A stretch of DNA of 64,000 nucleotides from assembly GCA_947683425.1 (NCBI GenBank), contig CANTUQ010000076.1, positions 3,906,001-3,970,000 of the forward strand. Reading direction: 5' to 3'. A program made the position numbers and the translations under genes. The DNA comes from Excoecaria cochinchinensis. Its lineage: Eukaryota > Streptophyta > Magnoliopsida > Malpighiales > Euphorbiaceae. How positions within the stretch are numbered: position 1 is the first letter of the stretch; every line of letters begins with the position of its first letter. The notes below the pieces were generated by a model. It saw only the letters and a list, made by a program, of their open reading frames with translations, did not search any database and was not told the origin of the DNA. Below, in pieces: positions 46,164 to 58,600 of the stretch.

Positions 46164-48687
46164 GCCTGTCTGTCTGTCTGTATGTGTAAGCATTTGCATG
46201 TGTTCGGCATTTCATAAGGGTATTTTAGTAACATATATGCTTTTGGGGTTTGTTAGTATGTGGGTACATACATGGCATTAGTGTGTTAATTAAGTGAGAA
46301 ATATTTATGTGCATGTGTTTATACCATTGTATGGTATGCATAAGTTAAGAGGGTTTTAGGTGTGAGTAGCGTAGGTTATTTTGGTGTGAGTAATTAGTTT
46401 CACCAATAGGAAATTGATACATATTTAGGATAAAGAAAGAAAAAGAAAAGGGAATGAAAGAAAAGGAACTTAGAGATTTACGTTTCTTTTCTCACTCTTT
46501 TTCTTCTTCTTCATTTTCTTTATCTCAAGTACTGTATTGTTGATTCAAGGTCTTATTGGTGAAATTGATTCTCTCTTTGCATCCTCTCTAGTAAGTAATT
46601 GAATTCTCTCATCTAATTGTTTCATTTACTTCATCTTGTTCTTCCTTAAGTTTAGATTTAACTTAGGGTTTTCTTTGTGGATATTATTGCTGTGTTTGTG
46701 TTTAGCTGAAGCTCCTCGTGATCCTAAGGGCAAAGAGGTTGCTGGACCTAGTGGAGCTAAGTGATAGAGGCTTAGATTTCAGGTTTGGGAATAATTGCTT
46801 GTGATTTGCATAATTTGAGTTTACTGTAAATTTCTTGGGTTTATATGTTCTTGAAGAAGTTGAATGCAAATACCCTTGATTAGGTTGACTGAATATTGGT
46901 TTGAGTTGTCTATATGTTGTTTAAATTGTGTGGGATCTTCCTTGAAAGGTATGAATTGATTTGTATGGTTTTAAATCAAATTTGGATTGATTTTATTGTT
47001 CTGGAAATTCTGGAAATCGAGTTCTGTCAAAAATCCCATCATTCCTGATACTGTCGCGCGACTCGCCAAGAAGAGAGGCAAGTCACGAGACGTAACCTCA
47101 GGTCACGTCGCGTGACCTGCCAGCTTGAGGCTGGTCGCGGGTTGTGGCTGCCTGTCACAACTCGTGACTAGTTGAGATGAAGCCAGTCACGAGTCGTGAC
47201 TCCCCGTCACGCCACGTGACCGGCTGAGGGAAGGCAAGTCGCGTAACAGCTGAAGAGAAGTACGTCACGAGACGTGACGTCCAGTCACGCCGTGACCTGC
47301 GAGGGCGCTGCGTGATCTGCGAGATCATGCAACGTGATCTGCGAGGGAGTAGCACGTCACGAGACGTGACGTCCAGTCACGCCGTGACCTGCGAGGGCGT
47401 TGCGTGATTTGCGAGGATCACGCAACGTGACCGGCGAGGAACAAGCAAGTCACGTCGCGTGACCCTTGGTCACGTCGCGTGACCTGCCTGTTGAGAAGGC
47501 CAATCACGCCTTGTGACTAGCCAATCTCGCCCGTTTTCCCGTTTTGCTCTTTTTCCGAATTTTTCCCAGCTTTTGACTCAATAATAATTCTAGTATTTTC
47601 TTCTGGATGAATTTATACTGTGGTATAATGCCTGTCCTACTTGTATATACTCTGATTTGAATAATACCATGAATTTCTGATGAATATTATTCTGTACTTT
47701 GAAATGTGATCTGTTTGACGCATAACCTGCTAGAGTCAAGTAAGTGGATAGTTAGGCATGCCTAATAGAGTCTTTAGCTGCAGCCCTCAGTTCAGTTTGG
47801 ACCCCGATCAGGTCCCCGTTTGGTTCCTCGCGAACCCCTCAGTATTAGGATCTTGTTTAAGGTCCCCTCAGTATATGAATAACATGTTTTGATAAATAAA
47901 TAACATTTGACTTGTACCTATGAGGTACCCTCAGTATTCGATTCGTACCCGTAAGGTACCCTCAGTACACTCGTTATCCACTATCTAGAGTCAGCAGGTG
48001 TTCTTTAAATGTTAATGGAATTATTCTGATCTGATCTGGCTATGAATAGAATATCTGAATGAGTTTAATGATGAAATACATGCTGGATTATTCTGTAATA
48101 GATATGAGTGTGAGATACTGAATGTATGGCTTTTAAATACGAGCATGTTTATATGAATTATGTTATAGCCTTGTATTCTGCCATTGTGAATGTGTTATGC
48201 CTTGACGACCATTGTGAATGGCCGTCCATAATTTATGTGTGTTTCCCCACTAAGCGTTTATCGCTTAGCACGGTGTTTTTACCCGTGCAGGTGCGGAAGG
48301 CGTTTTGCTTTGGGAGAGTCGCCGTCATCAAGCCAACACAGAAGGGATTAGTGTAGGGCTCAGTTTTGTATCAGTTATTGATTCTTTTTGTATAGAACTC
48401 TTTGTATCAGTTATGTATCAGCTTCCGCTTTTGTATCTATATTTCGTATATGTAATATTATTTTGTATCAGCTAGTTGATCAGATCATTATTGTAATAGT
48501 TTATTATAGTAATGCATGATCAGCTTTTGCTTTCTGCATGTAAAGTTTTTAATTATTCTGTATTTTCTGAATGTATGTTTGAATGAATGTATGTTTTACT
48601 TTGTACTTGCTTGGTGGCACCTTTACTCATACGGCATCTCACTCCTTCTCGGATGGGATCGCCTACGTATGGGAAGGGGGTGTTACA
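46132..48687 (+). repeat. LTR3 of array F
   Basis: 2,556 bp, ending GGTGTTACA, followed by ATTCA (48688-48692). Private changes include CTTGTTCTTCC and ATATTATTGC. It holds the intron-like segment (46591-46705), a palindrome cluster (about 47050-47510) and the double stem-loop (48250-48287). Confidence 0.93.
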
Positions 48688-50803
48688 ATTCATGTCCAAT
48701 TATAAGTATTATATTTCATCTTGTCATATCGCATGTATATATACATATAAAATATATCTATTTTTTTATTCGTGGAAACACATATCATAGTCATGTATGA
48801 TGGCCTCATAAAAATCTCATGTAATAGCCTCATGTAGTAGCCTGATTACTCACTAACTAGTGGATTCAGGTACTAATGATACTGATAGGACACAGTATCC
48901 AAGCATATAGAGACAAGAGCCTCAAATCATGTGTAAACATGTATACCCGAAGGTATACCGGAGACCGAAGTCTCAAATCATATAAACCCAAACGGGGTCA
49001 ATATATGACTTGTAACATATAGCAACTGCACTCACCCTTTAACCCTTGATAAGCACTTATCTATCCACTACTATGACTATCAGGCTCAAATAACAACTCA
49101 ATCATATTCTAGAATTATTATCATATAACAAGGAATAAAATCAAATATAATCATATAGTTTCATGTATACATGTATATTGATCAATTTCAGAGACATATA
49201 AATCATATTAAAATCTTATTAAGAACATATAACTTATCATTTAATAGTCCATATATAAGAAAAATCATGTGCCATGTAGTGAAAACCCATGTAAAAGAAG
49301 TTTGAAAACAATTTTCAGAAAATAGAGTAGGCAGGCATATAGGTCACTATCGCGCTCGCGACAGTGGCCAAGGAAGCACGAGTCGTGCTCCAACTGCCGG
49401 GCCGAGCACCATCAGCTGAGACATGCATACTCTACCGAGTCGTACACCTCCCTCCGTCTCGTGCAGGATCAGCCGAGCTAGACACTTCCTGCTGAGCGGC
49501 CTCCTTTCACGAATGGACTATCTTCATGACTCGTGAAGATACTTCACATGTCGTTAAGACTCCCATGCCAAATGGGCTACGCTGAGCGGGCCTAAACTGA
49601 GCGATCTCTTCTTCTTCTTCATGACTCATGAAGGACTTCACGTGTCGTGAAGAACCTCTTGCCGAGCGGGCTATTCTTCACGACTCGTGAAGAACTTCAC
49701 GTGTGGTGAAAAATGCAAGCCGATCGGATAACCGCGAGGGAAGGGAAGACTCGCTGTTATCGCGCTCGCAACAAGCGTCACGCTCGCGACAAGAGCATAT
49801 CTTGCTTTCCTCAGCAAAATGCTTGAAAAACAGAGCTTGAAAACCAAAACCCAATCTTTCCCCAAAACCATGTATCATGCAAAGTCATGTAAAATCTTAC
49901 CTCCAGTGTCTCCAAAACATGCTTATAACCAGAATAACTCATTTACACAATATTAACACACATCTAATCATCATGTACAGGGTTGCAGAAACCCAAAAAA
50001 TCCATCTCATGTTCATGTACATACTCTTCAAAAACTAACATGCAAAGCATGATAGCTCTAACATTTCAGATCATATACACAAATCTATCATACCTATGCA
50101 TTTCATGTACCAAAACACACAAATGATAGATATTCACATATCAAACCATGATTCGAAAAGAAATGGACAACCATTCTCAAACATATACAGCAAAACACAA
50201 AGCTCCCAAACCTGGAAATGGAGCACAGGCTACTCTCTTCAAGATATCATGTTTCCTTTTCCTTTGCTCTTTCTTCTCTCTTCAGATTCTTGCATAATCC
50301 AACCAAAACAATAGCTCAGTTAATCCATGAACAAACCATATAACCCATATCAACCCAAAAGGGTGAAAATGAAGAAGCAAATCAGTATATCTAGCACTTA
50401 CCTCTTGGAAAAACCACTCTTGATCACAACCCTAGCTCAAAACGTGAAGAATAATGTAGGAAAGAGTAGAGAGCAGAAAAATGAGAGAGATGAGGGAGTG
50501 AGAGAACGACAAAGCAAGAAAGAGGAGGTGAGGATGGCTTCCACGGGAAGCAAACCACTATCTGCTCTCGCTCTCTCTTCTCCCTTTCAAATCTCATTTA
50601 ATGCACTCACCTACCCAATCCACATGTCCAACTCTCATTTGACCTTATTTTCCACTTCCTTAACTTTCTTCCTTTTCTTTTATCCTTAATAAAACTCTTA
50701 TAAATCCTTAATTAAACCCCAATTCAATTATGAATTACCAAATTACCCTTTAAATGTCCAACTAAACATGCAATTTCAACTGGGCCATTTTTGGGATGTT
50801 ATA
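48688..50803 (-). repeat. 5' LTR of element E, second segment
   Basis: It resumes the LTR broken at 19455; the first five bases are the right ATTCA duplication of F. It runs parallel to 15332-17441 of the 3' LTR, with a palindrome cluster at about 49345-49800 and the intron-like segment 50289-50401. It ends GGATGTTATA, followed by ATCTT (50804-50808). Confidence 0.9.
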
Positions 50804-50808
50804 ATCTT

Positions 50809-50961
50809 GATATGTAAAAGTGTTATGTATTAAAAAAAAAATCTGTAACTCTGTTTTTGATATTATTTATGTTGTGCTTTGTCTAGTAGCATCCTTTACT
50901 TGCCGTCGTGCTCTGATCATATTACTGTGTGGAGTGCTACGTACGGGTAAGGGATGTTACA
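50809..50961 (+). repeat. LTR C, last segment
   Basis: It follows the right ATCTT duplication of E and ends with GCTACGTACGGGTAAGGG and ATGTTACA, the same 3' end type as LTR1 of F (CCTACGTATGGGAAGGGG, TGTTACA). After it, ATTGC (50962-50966) may be the decayed duplication partner of AGGGC (7893-7897). Confidence 0.72.
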
Positions 50962-50966
50962 ATTGC

Positions 50967-52077
50967 CATGATAGCTGAAGAAGTGGGTAGACGATTTGAG
51001 GAGTTCAAGAACGGAATAATGTCCATTATGGCAATAATGGCCCAGCCTGCTGCACCACAGAACCCAGCTCCTCCTCTTATGAGACAAAATGAGCAGGAGG
51101 AGGTTAGAGAGGACCCACAAGAAGAGATTCGTCCACCACCAGTGGACTTAAGGGCCAATATGTTGGCAGGACAGAGAAGAGGGCCTGCCCATAGGGCAGA
51201 CGAGGATTGGGAAGAAGATGAATACGAGGAGCTAGCATCAGTAAGGGGAAAGGCACCTCAGATGGAAGAGGCCATCTGGAAGAAGATGGAAGAGAAATTC
51301 GAAGTGATGTCAAGAATGTTGACTCGAGGACGAGTGATGAACCTTGAGGACAAAGAATTGGAGGGAGAGGATCCGATCCCTATGAACTTCAAAATGATAG
51401 ATGTCCCAAAGTTCGATGGCACTTTTGATCCTACCGCCCACATAAACCAGTACACGTTGGTGATGAAGGGTACTACTCTGACAAAGAGGCAGAAGATAAA
51501 GTACTTTTGCTTGTGTTAACTGGCCCGACGATGGATTGGTACCATGGTTTAGACCGGAGGATTAAAAAGGATTGGGATCTGTTAACAGAAGAATTCCTTA
51601 GGAAATATGACTGTAGCACAACGATAGAGGTGACACTAAAGGATTTGGAATTGATGTAATAGAAGTCCGGTGAGTCATTTAACGAGTATCTGACCTGATG
51701 GAGAAACTGGGTGATGGAGATGAAGAGAAAGCCAAATACTCAGGATCAGATCCGGCTTTTTATTAAGAATGCTAGCCCGTATCTGAAGGATGGGCTGAAG
51801 ATGAAGGGTTTGAAGGATTGGGAATTGTTGAAGGACATTGCCATTGAGGCTGAGGGAGAGTACTTCGTGAGGAGAACAAGTAACGAAGGCTATGCCAAGA
51901 AGGGCAGAAGCAACTAGGGCGTAAATAGGCAAGCAAGCTCCAGCAGTGGCACAAGAAAAACAGTTGAGGTTTTAGCTCCAAATACTGTTCCAAAGCATTT
52001 CTCTAATCTAGGGAGGTCTCTCTTATGGGTACTTAGGAGGCTAATGAAGGAGGGAAAGCTTTAGCCTTTACCACCCC
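50967..52077 (+). pseudogene. Tat element B gag, main part
   Basis: It continues the frame begun at 7860. It has an acidic, proline-rich N-terminal region and then the gag core with the IDVPKFDGTFDPTAHI motif (about 51400-51445), the entry to Tat-type gag. A frameshift near 51500 is followed in the next frame by LTGPTMDWYHGL and a further stretch to 51917. Stops at 51656-51661 (two in a row) and near 51696 fit C-to-T changes in CAA/CAG and CGA codons. No zinc knuckle is visible before H begins at 52078. The Gag would have built the particle shell; this copy is dead. Confidence 0.8.
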
Positions 52078-53056
52078 TGTAGCGCCCCTTCCCAGCCACC
52101 CACACAACTTTGCTGTGGTAGTCGGGAATGGTCGCCACAACACATAGATACACACGCACATAACACATATATCTATATACTATATTCCTATAATAATAAA
52201 TTTCTTTCACTACTGCAATCATATCATACATTTCATTTCACGGCTGAAGATATGCTATTACTTATATTACATGCTTGCTTAATTATTACATGCCAAGTCC
52301 AAAAGGACTATATACATATAAACATATTTAAGTACACAAAATATCCAAAACCTACACTAATCAAGTCCTAGTGTTGACCACTTTAGTTATGCGGAACTGT
52401 CCTTCTGGATCGTCTCACTTTGGAACCTACACGGATTAGAAAATAACCCGTGCTAAGCGATAACGCTTAATGGGGAACCGCAAACAAAATATAGTATAGG
52501 TATAAAGCACATATGCATCGATTAATTATCACTGTAATTAAAGTGAAATACTTATAGTCATGCCAATACAAACATGCCACAATGACACATCATATCCACA
52601 ATTTATTACAACTATAGCATGTTACACATTTCATTTTACATATACACATGTATAATATTTCACATGCATTCAATCGATTAGATCATAATCATACAAATGC
52701 ATCTCATGCCAAACTTTATCACTTTGTATTCATATTCTCATCTTTATAACTTTTTTTCAAATGATCACAAATTATCATTAATCTTTCTTTCTTGGTTTTG
52801 CCTTGCCTGCAATTCAAAGACGCGGATAACGGGTGATACTATCAGTACTTGAAAGTACTACTATCAGTGCTCGAAAGTACCACTATTAGTTCGTATCCAT
52901 AGATACTCACCACTATTAGTACCCGTAGGTACCACTATCAGCATATTACTATACAAAGATGAACCCATTTAGGATTTAATAAAAAGATGATTTCTGAAGA
53001 AATCAGATACTATCGGCCATAACTTTAAACCCTTTTAGGCATGCCTACTTATCCTC
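52078..53056 (-). repeat. LTR fragment H (minus strand, chromovirus type)
   Basis: It begins TGTAGCGCCCC at the end of the Tat gag and carries the stem-loop CTAAGCGATAACGCTTA (52453-52469) in the ACGG...CCCGTG context. It is cut at 53056 where I begins. The rest of this LTR is not found after I, so it was lost at the 61790 junction. Confidence 0.7.
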
Positions 53057-53475
53057 TGTAACACCCCCTACCCATACGTAGGCGAATCCATCCGGATAGG
53101 AGTGAGATGCCGTAGGAGCAGGGGTGTCACATAAGACAGATCGATACAAAGCATACATTCATACATCAAAAGCACACGGAAATACAGCGGAAATTAAAAC
53201 TTTAGAGAAACATCATCATGATCATGCATTACTATAATAACATTCATTACAATAATGTTATGATCAAACTGATATTACAAAGATGATTACATATCCAAAA
53301 TATACAGAGCGAAAGCTTACAAAATTACAGATACAATGAGAGTTCTATTACAAAAAGAATCATTAACAGGCTACAAAAATAAAGCCCTAACACTAAACCC
53401 TCTGTGTTGGCTTGACTGGCGGCGACTCTCCCAAAGCACAAATGCCTTCCGCACCTGCACAGATAAAACACCATG

Positions 53476-53493
53476 CTAAGCGATAACGCTTAG
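53476..53493. promoter_or_regulatory. Stem-loop in 3' LTR of I
   Basis: CTAAGCGATAACGCTTAG, perfect 7-bp arms. The neighbouring CACGGG/CCCGTG stem is decayed here. Confidence 0.72.
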
Positions 53494-54189
53494 TGGGGAA
53501 CACACAACAAAAGAGTGGACGGCCATTCACAATGGTCGTCAAAGCAAATTGCATACGATATGACAAATGCGGATAACCATGTCAGACATATATAATCATG
53601 CTTACATAATACAGACATACATTCGGAAGCACATATCCACATTCATATACTTGTTAACTGATAGCTCATACGTATCATCATACTCATTCGGATATCATAA
53701 TCTTGTAATCATTTTAAAGAAAAACAAAACAAATAAAGCACCTGCTGACTCACAATAGTGGATAACGAGTATACACACAGTACCTTACGGGTACGAATCG
53801 AATACAGACAGTACCTTACGGGTATGAATCGAAAAACCATTTATTTTATCACATTCAAAACAATTTTCGGAGGGACCTTAAACAAGATCCAGAATTCATA
53901 AGGGTTAGCGAGGAACCAAACGGGGACCTGATCAGGGTCCAAACGGAACTGAGGCTGCAGCTAAAAGACTCTATTAGGCATGCCTAACTATCCACTAGAC
54001 TGACTTTCGCAGGTCGTGCATAATCCAAATCATGTCTCAATTCACAATATATATAATTTGTCATGCATAATTCATATAATAATAGTCATATCAACAAGTT
54101 CATATAACATACAGTAGGAAAAAGACAAGAAAAAGACATTTGAAGTTCATTTCGGAAAACTGGGCACGTGAGAAAACAGGGCAAATTGG

Positions 54190-54550
54190 GGGTTCTTTAT
54201 CGCGCTCGTGACTAAGTTGCGCTTGCGATAGTAAGACATCGGACACGATTCATGCTGAAGGACACGACTCGTGTCGAATGTCCCTCATCCCAGTCGTGCT
54301 CTAAAGCACGACATGCAGAAGAATCCATGCCAGCACGAGTCGTGCTGAATGAGCACGAGTCGTGCTTCATCAGCACGAGTCATACTGATCCTTACCTGCT
54401 GCCATCGCCCTGTTGAGATGCACAACTCGCACACACGGAAGGGAGCACGAGTCGGACGGCCATCAAATCTTCAAGCAAAACACGCGAGAGTTGGAAATCC
54501 TCTTCTGTCGCGCTCGTGAGAACGTTGCGCTCGCTATATGAGCAAGATTT
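54190..54550. repeat. Palindrome cluster in 3' LTR of I
   Basis: AGCACGAGTCGTGCT (repeated), GACACGACTCGTGTC and TCGTGCTCTAAAGCACGA. It lies about 1.05-1.4 kb from the LTR start. The 5' LTR has the block at about 60400-60720. Confidence 0.8.
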
Positions 54551-55020
54551 CCAGTCCCCAGCAAAACACAGAACCTAGAATTTTCCTTCAAACCAAAACC
54601 ATTTTGACCCAAATCACTCCCAACTCAATCTTACCTCAATTTAGGCCTTCCAAACACCATAACCAACATCAAACAACATATTTCCACAATTAATTCCAAA
54701 ATAAATCATAAATTCACAAATCAAGATCTCAAAAATCACAAAACTAGAAAATTATGTAGCAAAGTTCAATCAATTTCATATTTGATTCGATAATTCAATA
54801 ATTATGCAACATAACTCATCAAAACTCAAAACCCATATCATATATACCCATATAAGCCTATTTACACATCATAAATTCCAAAATTTTAAGCATATCTCAA
54901 AACCCACATATGAACATCAAATCAAAGCAAGTTCCAAAACTTGAATCTCCTAAGCTCCAAATCACTTGGTGCCACTAATACCAGCCTTCTCCTTGCCTTT
55001 AGGATCATGAGGAGGCTCCA

Positions 55021-55087
55021 CTAAACAACAAACCATAAATCGAAGAAGAACAAGATGAAGGAGATAAAGGAAATGCAGAAAACTTAC
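55021..55087 (-). other. Intron-like segment in 3' LTR of I (shortened)
   Basis: A GTAAGT donor at 55087 and a TTGTTTAG acceptor at 55021, only 67 bp. The 5' LTR copy (61203-61309) is 107 bp, so this one lost about 40 bp. Confidence 0.5.
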
Positions 55088-55599
55088 CGAAAAGAAGACC
55101 AAAAGATGATCAATTCCCACCACACCAACTTGGATCCAAGCTAGGTTCTTTTGAGAAGAGAAAAGGAAGAAAAAGAGTGAGGGGAAGAGGGAAACGAGAA
55201 AAATGAAAGGAAATCTTCCCCTTTCCCCTTTATCCTTTCTTTTTCTTTTTCTTTTCCCAACCCTAGACATGTGTCCTCTTCCTAGTGGTGGATCTTGATC
55301 ACTCACACCCAACAAGCACACATCAAATACACACAAGACTCTCCCAACTAAAAACATCCTACAAATATGTGAGTACAACACACAAACATAACTCACTCAC
55401 TCACATTCTACAAACATGTGAGCAACACACCCAAATACAACCCAACTAATTCACACCCTAGCACCGTACATGTACCCACACACTAGCAAAACCCATAAAC
55501 ATGCATTATACCCAAAATACCCTTATCACATGCCAAAACACACTCAATGCACATGCACAAACATGGCTTGAACTTCTATGGGGCAAATGGGGTGTGACA

Positions 55600-55612
55600 A
55601 CTCTCCCCTACT
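55600..55612 (-). promoter_or_regulatory. Polypurine tract of element I
   Basis: On the minus strand it reads AGTAGGGGAGAGT, identical to F, and abuts the LTR. Confidence 0.82.
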
Positions 55613-55636
55613 AAAAAGAATGTTGTCCTCGAAATT

Positions 55637-58600
55637 CTAACCTGTACTGAACAAATGCGGATACTGAGCCCTCATAGACGCCTCTGGCTCCAAAGTTGCT
55701 TCTTCTACCCCGTGATGATTCCATAGCACTTTGACCAACGGCACCTGCTTACTCCTCAACTGTCTCACTTTCTGAGCTAAAATGGCCTTTGGTTCCTCAT
55801 TATAAGAAAAGTCTGGCTGCATTTGAACATCCTAAACTGACAGAACATGCGAAGGATCTGATCTGTACCGACGTAGCATCGAAACATTGAAAATATCATG
55901 CAATTTTGCCAACTCTATTGGTAAAGCCAACCTATAGGCTACCGTACCAACTTTAGCTAACACTTCATACGATCAAATAAATCGATGACTAAGCTTACCC
56001 TTCCTACCAAATCTCAGCAATTTTCTTCAAGGAGAAACCTTAAGAAAAACTTTATCCCTGACTTCAAAGTGAACATCCTTCTTCTTAAGGTTAGCATAAG
56101 ACTTCTGCCGATCCTTAGCCGCCTTCAGATTTCGCTGCACAACTCTGATCTTTTCCTCTGTATCCCTAACCAATTCTGGCCCAATAACTGAACGCTCGGA
56201 TAACTCTGTCCAACAAATTGGAGTCCTACACTGACGACCATACAGAGCCTCATATGGTGACATACCGATGCTCGACTGATGACTGTTGTTGTAGGCAAAC
56301 TCCATAAGCTGGACATATCTGTCCCAACTACCCAAAAAATCCAATGCACAAGCCCACAGCATATCCTCGAATATCTGAATGACCCTCTCTGATTGACCAT
56401 TTGTCTAAGGATGAAATGCCTTACTGAAGTTCAATTTGGTACCCAAAGCCCTTTGCAATTCTTTCCAAAACTTTGAAGTAAACCTTGGGTCCCGATCTGA
56501 TACTATGGACAATGGCACTCCATGCAGTCTGACTACCTCATCCACATAGATACTGGCTAACCTATCCATCGGATAATCCACTCTAACTTGCAGAAAATGA
56601 GCTGACTTCGTAAGCCGATCCACTATTACCCATAGTGAGTCATGCTTCTTCTGAGTCAAGGGCAAACCAGATACAAAGTCCATGGCAATATCATCCCATT
56701 TCCACTCTGGGATGGATAAAGGTGTGAGCAATCCCGAAGGAACTTGATGCTCGGCCTTTACCTGCTGACATATCAAGCACTTAGACACAAAATCCACAAT
56801 GTCTCTCTTCATACCGGACCACCAATAGAACTGTTTCATATCCCGATACATCTTGTCACCACCAGGATGCATAGTGAAAACCGTAGTATGTGCCTCACTC
56901 AAAAGTTGTTTCCTTAATTCCACATTCTCAGGCACACACAAGTGGTTTCTATACATCAACACCCCTTCCAAAACTGAGAACTCTGACGGCTTATTAGAAC
57001 TAACCTCTCGCATAACCCGTTGTAACTTCTAATCATCTTTCTGAGCATCCACTATCCTCTATCTCAAAGTAGGCTTCACTCTCAACTGAGCAACCAAAAC
57101 CCCATCCGAATCAAACCTCCACTTCAACCGCCTCAAGAACAAAGCAGAAACCGGGTGGTAATCCAATATGCAGTCGTAGTCATTGAATAACTCTAGCCAA
57201 CGGCGCTGTCTCATGTTCAACTCCTTCTGTGTGAGGAGATACTTCAAGCTCTTATGGTCCATAAAGATCCTACACTTCTCCCCATACAGATAATGCCGCC
57301 AAATCTTCAAAGCAAAGATTACAGCCGCCAACTCTAAATCATGCGTCGGATAGTTCCTCTCATGTGGCTTCAATTGACAGGAAGCATAAGCCATAACCTT
57401 TCCCTCTTGCATCAAAACACAACCAAGACCTACCGAAGCGTCACTATACATTACGAACTCCCTACCTGAGATGGGTTGAGTAAGTATAGGAGCTTCAACC
57501 AACAAACTCTTTAACTTCTTAAAACAGGCCCGACACTTATCCGACCACTCAAATCTGACCCCTTTTCTTAACAATCTTGTCATCGAAATAGCAATAACTG
57601 AGAAACCCTTTACAAACCTACGGTAGTAACCCGTCAAACCAAGAAAACTCCTCCGTTTTGGAACATTCCTTGACGCTTTCCAATTAATAATTGCCTCAAT
57701 CTTAGACGGATCAACTTGAATACCTTTAGCTGACACAATATGACCTAAGAATGACACTTTCCGAAGCCAAAAATCACACTTACTGAGCTTGGCAAACAAC
57801 TGATGCTCTCTCAGAACTTGAAAAAACCAATCGGAGATGCTCTTCATGCTCATTCTCATCCTTGGAATACACCAAGATATCATCTATGAACACTACTACA
57901 AATTGATCAAGATATGGCTTGAACACTCGGTTCATCAATTCCATGAAAGCCGTAGGTGCATTGGTCAAACTAAACGGCATAACTAAAAACTCATAGTGGC
58001 CATACCTAGTCCGAAATGTAGTCTTAACCACATCCGCATCTTGAACTCGCAACTGATAATATCCTAACCGAAGATCAATCTTCGAAAAGACACTCTTACC
58101 ACGGAGTTGATCAAACAAATCCTCGACTCTAGGCAAAGGACACTTTTTCTTCACTGTGACCTTGTTGATTTGCCTATAGTCGATACATATCCTCATAGAA
58201 CCATCCTTCTTCTTAAAAAACAAAATCGGAGCTCCCCATGGAGATATGTTGCGTCGGATAAACCCCTTATCCAATAGCTCTTGTAGCTGAGTTTTGAGCT
58301 CTCTCAACTCTACAGGAGCCATTCGATAAGGTGCTTTCGAAATAGGTAAAGTACCCTGCACTATCTCTATGGATAACTCCACCTCTCTCTCAGGAGGTAA
58401 ACCGGGAAACTCGCTCGGAAACACATCACCAAACTCCCGCACAATAGGGATATCCTCAATCCTAACTTGATCCCGCTTGGAATCCAACACTACTGCCAGA
58501 AAAGCCTCACAACCCTTCCTAATGAATCTTTTATCTTGCATTGCAAAAATCACATTATTCAAAGAACTAGCACCCAAACCTTTAACAAACACAGATGACC

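Larger units (their letters stand above)
19456..48687 (+). mobile_element. Tandem chromovirus array F: LTR-internal-LTR-internal-LTR, with Athila-like G in the middle LTR
   Basis: LTR1 19456-22011, internal copy A 22012-26733, LTR2 26734-26940 plus 39081-41409, internal copy B 41410-46131, LTR3 46132-48687. Both internals are 4,722 bp; LTR1 and LTR3 are both 2,556 bp. The outer flanks 19451-19455 and 48688-48692 are both ATTCA, so the whole array sits in one insertion site. The protein set (gag, protease, RT, RNase H, integrase, chromodomain in one frame) and the long LTRs fit Tekay/Del. Confidence 0.92.
14737..50803 (-). mobile_element. Minus-strand gag-only chromovirus-type element E, interrupted by array F
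   Basis: Left (3') LTR 14737-17441, internal region 17442-18862, right (5') LTR 18863-19455 plus 48693-50803. ATCTT at 14732-14736 and 50804-50808 flanks it. The internal region is only 1,421 bp and holds gag but no protease, RT, RNase H or integrase. The LTRs differ by about 20 bases in their first 400 bp by eye, so it is much older than F or G. It would have depended on another element's pol for movement. Confidence 0.88.
53057..55599 (-). repeat. 3' LTR of element I
   Basis: 2,543 bp, plus-strand ends TGTAACACCCCC and GGTGTGACA. It contains the stem-loop (53476-53493), a palindrome cluster (54190-54550) and the intron-like segment (55021-55087). A 144-codon open frame (54962-55396, minus) runs through the intron-like segment and ends in the lysine-rich frame shared with other LTRs; most of it is not conserved. 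Confidence 0.9.

Noticed and set aside
7898..50961. LTR C as the 5' LTR of a complete element
   Set aside because: After its end at 50961 comes Tat gag in the frame left at 7897, with no primer site, so a solo LTR fits better despite the weak duplication (AGGGC/ATTGC).
54962..55396. 144-codon minus-strand frame in the 3' LTR of I as a host or viral gene
   Set aside because: It runs through an intron-like segment, is broken in the 5' LTR copy, and only its last 20 residues resemble other families.
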